Source: Spirodela intermedia
Taxonomy: Eukaryota; Streptophyta; Magnoliopsida; Alismatales; Araceae
Length of the DNA: 64,000 nucleotides
NCBI GenBank assembly: GCA_902729315.2
Contig: LR746265.1
Coordinates: forward strand, 3,328,892-3,392,891
Direction of reading: 5' to 3'
Shown here: positions 57,771-64,000 of the stretch, piece by piece
Layout of the letters: every line of letters starts with the position of its first letter
Numbering within the stretch: position 1 is the first letter of the stretch
Position numbers and translations under genes: made by a program
The notes under the pieces: model-generated
The model's input: only the letters and a program-made list of their open reading frames with translations
What the model was told of the DNA's origin: nothing
Databases searched by the model: none

Positions 57771-59124
57771 AGGGTTGGGTCTATGACTGGTTTCAATCAT
57801 CTCTCTCTTGTTTTTCTTTTCTTTCGGTGTTTTCTTCTGCGTTTGATTCTCGATATCGTTCGCCGAAGGTACTCACCGCGTGACATACTCGCCAAGATTA
57901 CTCCCTCCCTCTCAACTTTGAGTCGACACCGCGAACAGAATATGCCATCTTCCATTATCATCTGGTCCTCCACGCCAACCCACGTGTCGAACCCTCATCA
58001 GCAGGTTTATTTGGACCATCAACTGAGGATCTCAATAAAGGCCCTCTGGCAACTTTAGACAATCATACTGCTGACAAAGGCTCAACGGGAAATCGCCAAG
58101 GTGGGTCTCAGCGATAGCTTACGACTTACTCCGCTTGGTCTGGCCACCTTGTCGTGCCTCTCTCTCTCCCTCATCAACTTATTGATCTGGGAGTAATTCA
58201 GTGATTCACGATGAGCAGCAGCCCACCAGAACTTCTGATAAATTCTGATTCTGTCTTTATTGGTTAACTTTAACAAAGAAAAGAACAAATTTTGCGACTC
58301 AGAAAAAATATAGTTGATTTTTAGCACAAGTACCCACATTTGATTGTCATTTGAACGATCTTGTATGCTACATATTAGGTCTACCGTAGTTTTTTGAATC
58401 GATCGTAGTTTTAGCAATCTGATGAACGTTAACCTGGGCTTCTCCTCGAGTTCCACTCAAATATTTTACAAAATCGAGAAAAAAATCATCTCCGACAGCT
58501 GAATGGCTCATTTTCGACCCATTTCAGCCATTAAACGGTTTACAGAAACTTAGCTAGAGGACTATTTCCATAAAGTTTCCCATTTAACTGAAGCGCAACA
58601 TTCTCCTCCGCTATTTGAATAACATATTTTATGATTAGTTCTTGAACGCGTTTTTCTCCTTCCACTGGCGTCGGAAAGTTGAGGAACGATGTATTGCGGG
58701 TGATCTTGCAAGCAATTCTTGAACGCCGCAATCGTTGATTAGGGATGCTATCCAAACTAAATATTCTCCTTCCCGCCCGCCCCTACCGTGTCAGCCACAA
58801 TATTCCAAAGATAAGACCATAACAAAGGAAGGGGCTTCGGTAGTAGGAATCGGGACGCCAGGGACCGTATTGGGAAAGAAGCTCCGAGCTGAACCCCGAG
58901 ACGAACTTTCTCTCCTGGGCCAGGCTCCGGGGGGTCCTCCTGATGTGGACGGTCGGGCACTTTTGTCGGGCCACATCCGAAGACAATAGCACGTCGGGCC
59001 GGGCCGCAGTCTTTATAAGATGATCCGGAGCCCGGCTTCCACTAATAAGGCATAAATTTTAGTTCACCCCGTGGAAAAAAATCGAAAGGGGCTTCAAGCC
59101 AAACCCTTTACATGAAATTGACCG

Positions 59125-59146
59125 CGCGAGCGAGCGAGCGAGAGAG

Positions 59147-59200
<54 letters not shown>
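59125..59200. repeat. (GCGA)n followed by (GA)n repeat
   Basis: Four GAGC units at about 59125-59140 pass through GAGAGGGGA into about 26 GA units ending at 59200. Confidence 0.9.
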
Positions 59201-59202
<2 letters not shown>

Positions 59203-59330
59203 TGATCAAAAGAATAGGACCCTAAACCTGCCCCCAAAGAAGATGTGGACGATCGGGTGGAATCTTCTTTTCAGACTTAATTTTGAAACAGCTACACCTC
59301 CTAAAATGGTAATCTGTTCGAGGTCAAGGT

Positions 59331-59344
59331 GGGGGGGGGGGGGG
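59331..59344. repeat. Poly-G tract of 14 bases
   Basis: A 14-base homopolymer of G. Such tracts are prone to length errors in sequencing. Confidence 0.8.
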
Positions 59345-61547
59345 TTGAGGTGGGGTTCGACCATTGTTGCATTTCGAGAGAGATAGACAAAGGCATAAAG
59401 AGTTGTGGAAACTTTGAGAGCGCGTAGCTTTGGAATACTTCTTCGGTCTTAACCATCCGGAAAACAACTACAAGTATACAGATGCATACGCACCTACAGT
59501 TTATACACGTTTCATCATTGACCACGCAGAAAGAAGATAATAGTATTTAATCTTAGAAAAGCTCCTATTAACATTCGTGCATAAACAAAGAGGAAGATGA
59601 ATAAAAATGTGCTACAAATAATTGGAATATAAGTCATCCAATTGAAAGCCAATAACTAAAGTTTAAGTGAGCCCAAGGTTACAATTGAATAATGATGATT
59701 TTACTCGATCAATGAAAGGAGCAAAGCTCATGGGCTGGCCTAACGCTCTCCCCCACTCCCCACGTCAACATTGTACAATACCGATAAATAGGGTTTTTCT
59801 CTACTCAATGGGGATTTAAATATTTTAGTATAATACAGATGAAATTAACAGAGCCTAAGCAAACATTCCATCAAATATTCGGATTTCCCAAACGAAATAT
59901 TAGACACATGCCTGAGATATTTTGAAAGTTGATGACGACTGATTACCATGATTAATAAAAACGATAACCCATTTTTTTTAATTTAAGGTGTGGAACTGAA
60001 GATCTTTATTTGGCGTTTGCTCTATTTCAATGTCCAAAGAAGGAAGCTCATTCCCCTTGAGGCCAGCGGAAAGGAAGAAGTGACCAATCCAAAAGTGTGA
60101 TGATAAATCTACCTGCAATCTCTAGGGACACCTAAGGATCATAGTAAAATTGACTAAGAAATCTAGCGGCGGTGATCTTATAAATCATATTAAAAAAATT
60201 AAAAATTAAAATAAGCTAGACCTGGGCATAAAAATGTTTACATAGTTTAAATACGGCACAAGTGTAAGGCCCTCCACTCATGAGAGCTCATACCACATGC
60301 CACGAAACTAAGCTTGACCCAAGAGAGTGACTTAATATACGATTCATGCATGCTGATAAAAGCTCAATAAGCATCTCTATGTATACATTGCACGCAGAAA
60401 TATTTATGTTTTATGGCCGTAATAAGAATTTTAAAATGGCTAGATTTTCACACAAAGTGTCCCTTGATGAAAGTAAAAGAGAGATTAGGTGTATACTCCA
60501 ATGTTTTCAATTTATTTTATGAGCTCAAAGTATATCTTCTAATAGTAACTGAAAATATGTAGATATGCATATTATTATTCGTTTAGTGTACATTCATTAT
60601 GTAAAAATGAGCAAAATATTTGCACGTACATGGGTGAAGCTATTTATACACACAAGAATGGATGCTAATATATGGTAACAATCAAGGACATGGTAACATG
60701 CTTAATCCTTGGCCTCCTTAACGCTAAATACTCAACCACAAAATAAATCCTTTTTGTCTAGTTGCATGAGATTTCATGCAACAATTCCATTCTAGGTAGA
60801 TGGAGGGAATATGATATGGAAAAAAATATTTTGGTGAGGAAATAGTGATGAAGAAGATTAGAGCCAAAAACAATGTGATTTATCCTCTCATTGAATGAAG
60901 ATAAGTAGCAAAGTAAATCCTAATGAGAGGCATTATTTTAGATATAAATACAAATATTAATAAAACAAATTTTTGTTTCTTCATCAAGAGAGCAGACGAT
61001 GTCCTACTTGTCTTTTCGATATATCAATGTCATTTAAGAAAATTTCACAAAGTTAACATCAATGTGTGATCTTTCATATCCCATGAGAATTGGCAAACAC
61101 TCTGGAGATGATGATGATGAAAGCAGAAGTAAAGATGGTAACTTGTGAGTGTGGAAAATTGTTTAAGATACAAGTGATATGAGAAGTGTTTTTTAGAAAA
61201 ATTAGCGCTTCAACTAGCTGACGATTTAAAGAAAAATCTAGAAGATGGTCACCGGTTTGAGTTAGCTTGAATTAAAATCAGTGGGCTTTTCATCAATTAG
61301 CATGCAGGACTGATCACTAATCCAGGTATATGCTCCTTGTGACAAAAGATGGTTATGCTGAAAGTAAGCAATCTCGAAACCAAATAGTGATGGTAGCTAG
61401 ATCTTGCCTTCAACCCAAGGTGATGGTTACAAAGCTAATTCTTCAGATATCAAGCAGACTTCAATTCCGAATGCCTCTCATTCATTCCAAATACGGTGTA
61501 TAGTTAATTAATAATTAAATTTACACGTACGCAAGAGAAGCGAGAGA

Positions 61548-61551
<4 letters not shown>

Positions 61552-61583
<32 letters not shown>
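61552..61583. repeat. (AG)n microsatellite
   Basis: About 16 AG units followed by two GAAGCGAGA units. Confidence 0.9.
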
Positions 61584-61585
<2 letters not shown>

Positions 61586-62331
61586 CGAGAGAAGCGCTGA
61601 AGTGAGTCGAGTTCCATGGAGGTCTACCTCGGGTTGCCATCTGATTCATCTATGACAGGCTGATTCTTTGTAGCTTGCAGTAAACAAGTGCAGAGGCGGA
61701 CGGGGTGCGAATCGCATAGCTCAATGCTGGCGACAGGAGGACGTCCTGCGCCCGAGTGGAAGCGGGCCGCCGTTGCACCGTCTTTGTAACCGGAAGTCTA
61801 TGGTATTGGAGGCCCATTAAGAGAAATGTCCTAAAAACCGGAACTGTCAGATCCATTTAAGGTAACCCGGCCCAATTAACCCAAATGCTTAAATCTGCGA
61901 CCAAATCAAAGCTGTAACGTCCTCGCCCAAGGAGTAGACGGATCACCCAAAGCGTAAATGGCCAACGGCTGTGCTTCAATGAGCCCTTCACCGTCAATGG
62001 ATTTGTTTTTGCTTTCACGTGGCAATCACGTGAGAAGAAAGGTCAAAATCACAGCGGGAGAGTGAAGAGAGAGAGAGAGAGAGAGCATGATCCTTGTCCG
62101 TTGGATTGAGCATTTGCGGTGGATCCGTGCGGCTGAGATTGTCATCAACCCAGAGCCGCCCGAGAATGAGGGAGATGGTGGTAGCGGCTTCCTTTCCCAC
62201 AACCCTCCACGTACAGTGCGTCGGTTCCCACTTTCAGGCCGTCTTCTTCAGGGCTCTCCACCTTCGTACATGCCGGAAGTCCGAAACAAGGGCTGAAGAA
62301 CCAGATTGTGTGGCACAGGGGAAGAGGGGAG

Positions 62332-63430
62332 ATGCCAAGCCCAAGCCCCCGTCGTCGCCGCCGCAATGGCTTCTTCGCCGGCGGCCTCCAGCTCCTGTTC
62401 CAGAAACTTGCCCTCCTGACGGTCCTGCATTCCCTGCTCCAGCTGGCCGCGGCGCACCAGACGACGTCGCGCTACCCCCAAGAGGTCCTGGGCGAGTGGA
62501 AGCCCGGCCGTGCTACCTACTACTCTGCCTCAGATCCTCGAGACACCATCTGTAAGTTGGACAAAGCTCAAATCCGTTTGAATCTCCGTTCTGTCTCGTA
62601 TCCGGCGATGGCGTTTCTAATGGATGAGGTGGGTTGGATCTCGCAGCTGGGGCCTGCGGGTACGGCGATCTTGGGCGGAGCGGCTATGGGCTGGGGACGT
62701 TGGGCCTGAGCGAGGTTCTGTTCGAGAAGGGCCAGATCTGCGGGGCGTGCTTCGAGGTGAGGTGCGTCGAGGAGCTCCGCTACTGCATCCCGGGGACTTC
62801 CATCAAGCTAACGGTGACCAACTTCTGCCCCCCCAACTACGGCCTCCCAGCCGACGCCGGCGGGCACTGCAACCCTCCCAACCACCACCTGGTGATGCCC
62901 ATCGAGGCCTTCGAGAAGATCGCCATCTGGAAGGCCGGCAACATGCCCATCCAGTTCCGCCGGTCAGTGATTCCTCCTTTTTTTTCCCCCTTTCTCTTTT
63001 GCTTTTCTTTCTCCGTTTCCCTCTTTCTCGCCATGGTCGACCTCCGAATGGCCCATTTCCTTCGTTTCTCTCCCATCTGGTTGCTCATTTCAGACCCTGT
63101 TCTTCTGAATGATGATCCAGGATCAGGTGCGGCCGCCAAGGGGGGATGCGGTTCACCGTCGATGGCTACGGTGTGTTCCACTCGGTGCTGATCAGCAACG
63201 TCGCCGGCGCCGGCGACGTGACGGAGGTGAAGGTGAAGGGGTCGAGGACGGGGTGGCTGCAGATGGCGCGCAACTGGGGCCAGAACTGGCACATCAACGC
63301 GGACCTACGGGGCCAGCCGCTGTCCTTCGAGGTCACCACCAGCGACGGCGACACCGTCACCTCCTACAGCGTAGCCCCCTCGGACTGGTCCTTCGGCCAG
63401 ACATACGTGGGCAAGCAGTTCGTCGCATGA
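62332..63430 (+). CDS. Alpha-expansin (EXPA13-like)
   Basis: Secreted protein that loosens cell walls non-enzymatically at low pH. Exons 62332-62551, 62647-62962 and 63121-63430 give 281 aa. A basic start and a hydrophobic signal peptide ([18 protein letters not shown]) precede [20 protein letters not shown]. Domain 1 (GH45-like) shows [20 protein letters not shown], the Cys pattern [10 protein letters not shown], and [20 protein letters not shown]. Domain 2 (CBM63-like) shows [47 protein letters not shown] and [13 protein letters not shown]. The usual HFD motif reads HHLVMP here, so the conserved Asp is absent; as I recall the EXPA13 group shares this change. The ATG at 62332 is the best choice: the frame stays open slightly upstream without an earlier ATG. 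The intron positions and joins keep the frame throughout. Confidence 0.95.
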
Positions 63431-64000
63431 GAGACACCGACCAGCACGGCTCCACTAAAGAAGATCAACCCACAGCACCGGCGAAGCAGGTGGTGGACGG
63501 CGAGGGAGGGTGGAGGACTAGGGCCCTTGCCGGCGAAATCGGGGGCTCTATCCAGAGAACAGCTAAAGGCGAAAGCAGGTCTAGGAGATGCTGAACCTGT
63601 TATCTTGTCTTGCATTCTTCTCTGATTCACTGTTCTTAGTGTGTTGACTGGTGTGGGCTCTGAGATTGAGATCATCATCCCTTGTTGGAGCTAAACCGTA
63701 GATAACTCGGATATGAAAAATTATCGAAATTCTTGTTGACTTCTACATCCAACTTCGTCGAATGGGTCCTCTCTTTGAGCATAAGATCTTAAAGAATTCA
63801 GTGGTTTAGCCCAAACAACACCTAGAATCGAGTCACTTCCTCTGTCTGGTAAAGAATCGAGGGCCATCCACTGATCTCTCATCATCCATGCCAATTTTCG
63901 CACAAGTCTGCGGAAACCATGGTTTATACTGCAACCTAAGAGCGTCTGAGGGCACCAACCAAAGCTCCATGACAGAGGATAGACAAGTGCGTTACCTCCC
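63431..64000. other. Region downstream of the expansin gene
   Basis: It should contain the expansin 3' UTR. The coding-like frames here are shadows of GC-rich sequence. Nothing else is recognised before the window ends. Confidence 0.6.

Larger units (their letters stand above)
54448..62331. other. Long mostly gene-free region
   Basis: Nearly 7.9 kb, strongly AT-rich from about 59.5 to 61.5 kb. It contains several microsatellites: (AG)n 55351-55405, (GT)n(GA)n 56372-56430, (GA)n 57725-57769, (GA)n 59148-59200, a 14-base G run 59331-59344 and (AG)n 61552-61583. A set of minus-strand open segments between 55.5 and 57.4 kb is described separately. No recognised family and no mobile-element protein is seen. 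The right end holds the expansin promoter. Confidence 0.55.

Overview
The window is nuclear DNA from a flowering plant. Most genes are split by short GT-AG introns and belong to angiosperm families: INDETERMINATE-domain zinc finger, PPR-DYW, sucrose synthase, phytoene synthase, phi-class GST, NAC, GARP/MYB and alpha-expansin. GC-rich exons, AT-rich introns and intergenic DNA, and many long (GA)n/(CT)n microsatellites would suit a compact monocot genome, possibly an alismatid such as a duckweed. The species call is a low-confidence inference.

Layout. 1-5.5 kb: no recognised gene, one 15-bp inverted repeat pair. 5.5-9.1 kb (+): IDD-type C2H2 transcription factor. 11.4-13.9 kb (+): intronless PPR-DYW RNA-editing factor. 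14.6-18.6 kb (+): 17-exon sucrose synthase of the SUS5/6-like clade. 20.2-22.3 kb (-): SET-domain protein like SDG40, sharing a short divergent promoter with the complex I subunit NDUFB7 (22.7-23.0 kb, +). 23.0-27.4 kb: AT-rich gene-free DNA. 27.4-33.4 kb: GC-rich gene-free block. 33.4-35.9 kb (+): GARP/MYB repressor-like factor. 38.0-40.2 kb (+): phytoene synthase. 41.5-42.7 kb (-): phi GST. 45.1-45.3 kb (-): probable 61-aa small protein. 46.1-48.3 kb (-): secreted metal-receptor-like protein of unknown function with a 14-nt micro-exon. 52.2-54.4 kb (+): NAC factor. 54.4-62.3 kb: mostly gene-free, with one unresolved minus-strand candidate. 62.3-63.4 kb (+): alpha-expansin.

The genes do not form an operon or an evident biosynthetic cluster. 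They are ordinary independent plant genes acting in transcription, organelle RNA editing, sucrose cleavage, carotenoid synthesis, respiration, detoxification and wall loosening. Exon models were built by hand from reading-frame continuity, splice consensus and remembered family conservation; no alignment was run.

The most interesting signals are at gene-structure level. Three of about 49 inferred introns use GC-AG splice sites, each placed by frame and by conserved residues. A 14-nt micro-exon is needed to keep the minus-strand 46-48 kb gene in frame. The SDG40-like gene has no usable in-frame ATG: the only upstream ATG is followed two codons later by an in-frame TGA. I found no mobile-element protein, CRISPR array, rRNA or convincing tRNA, and no clearly new biological system.
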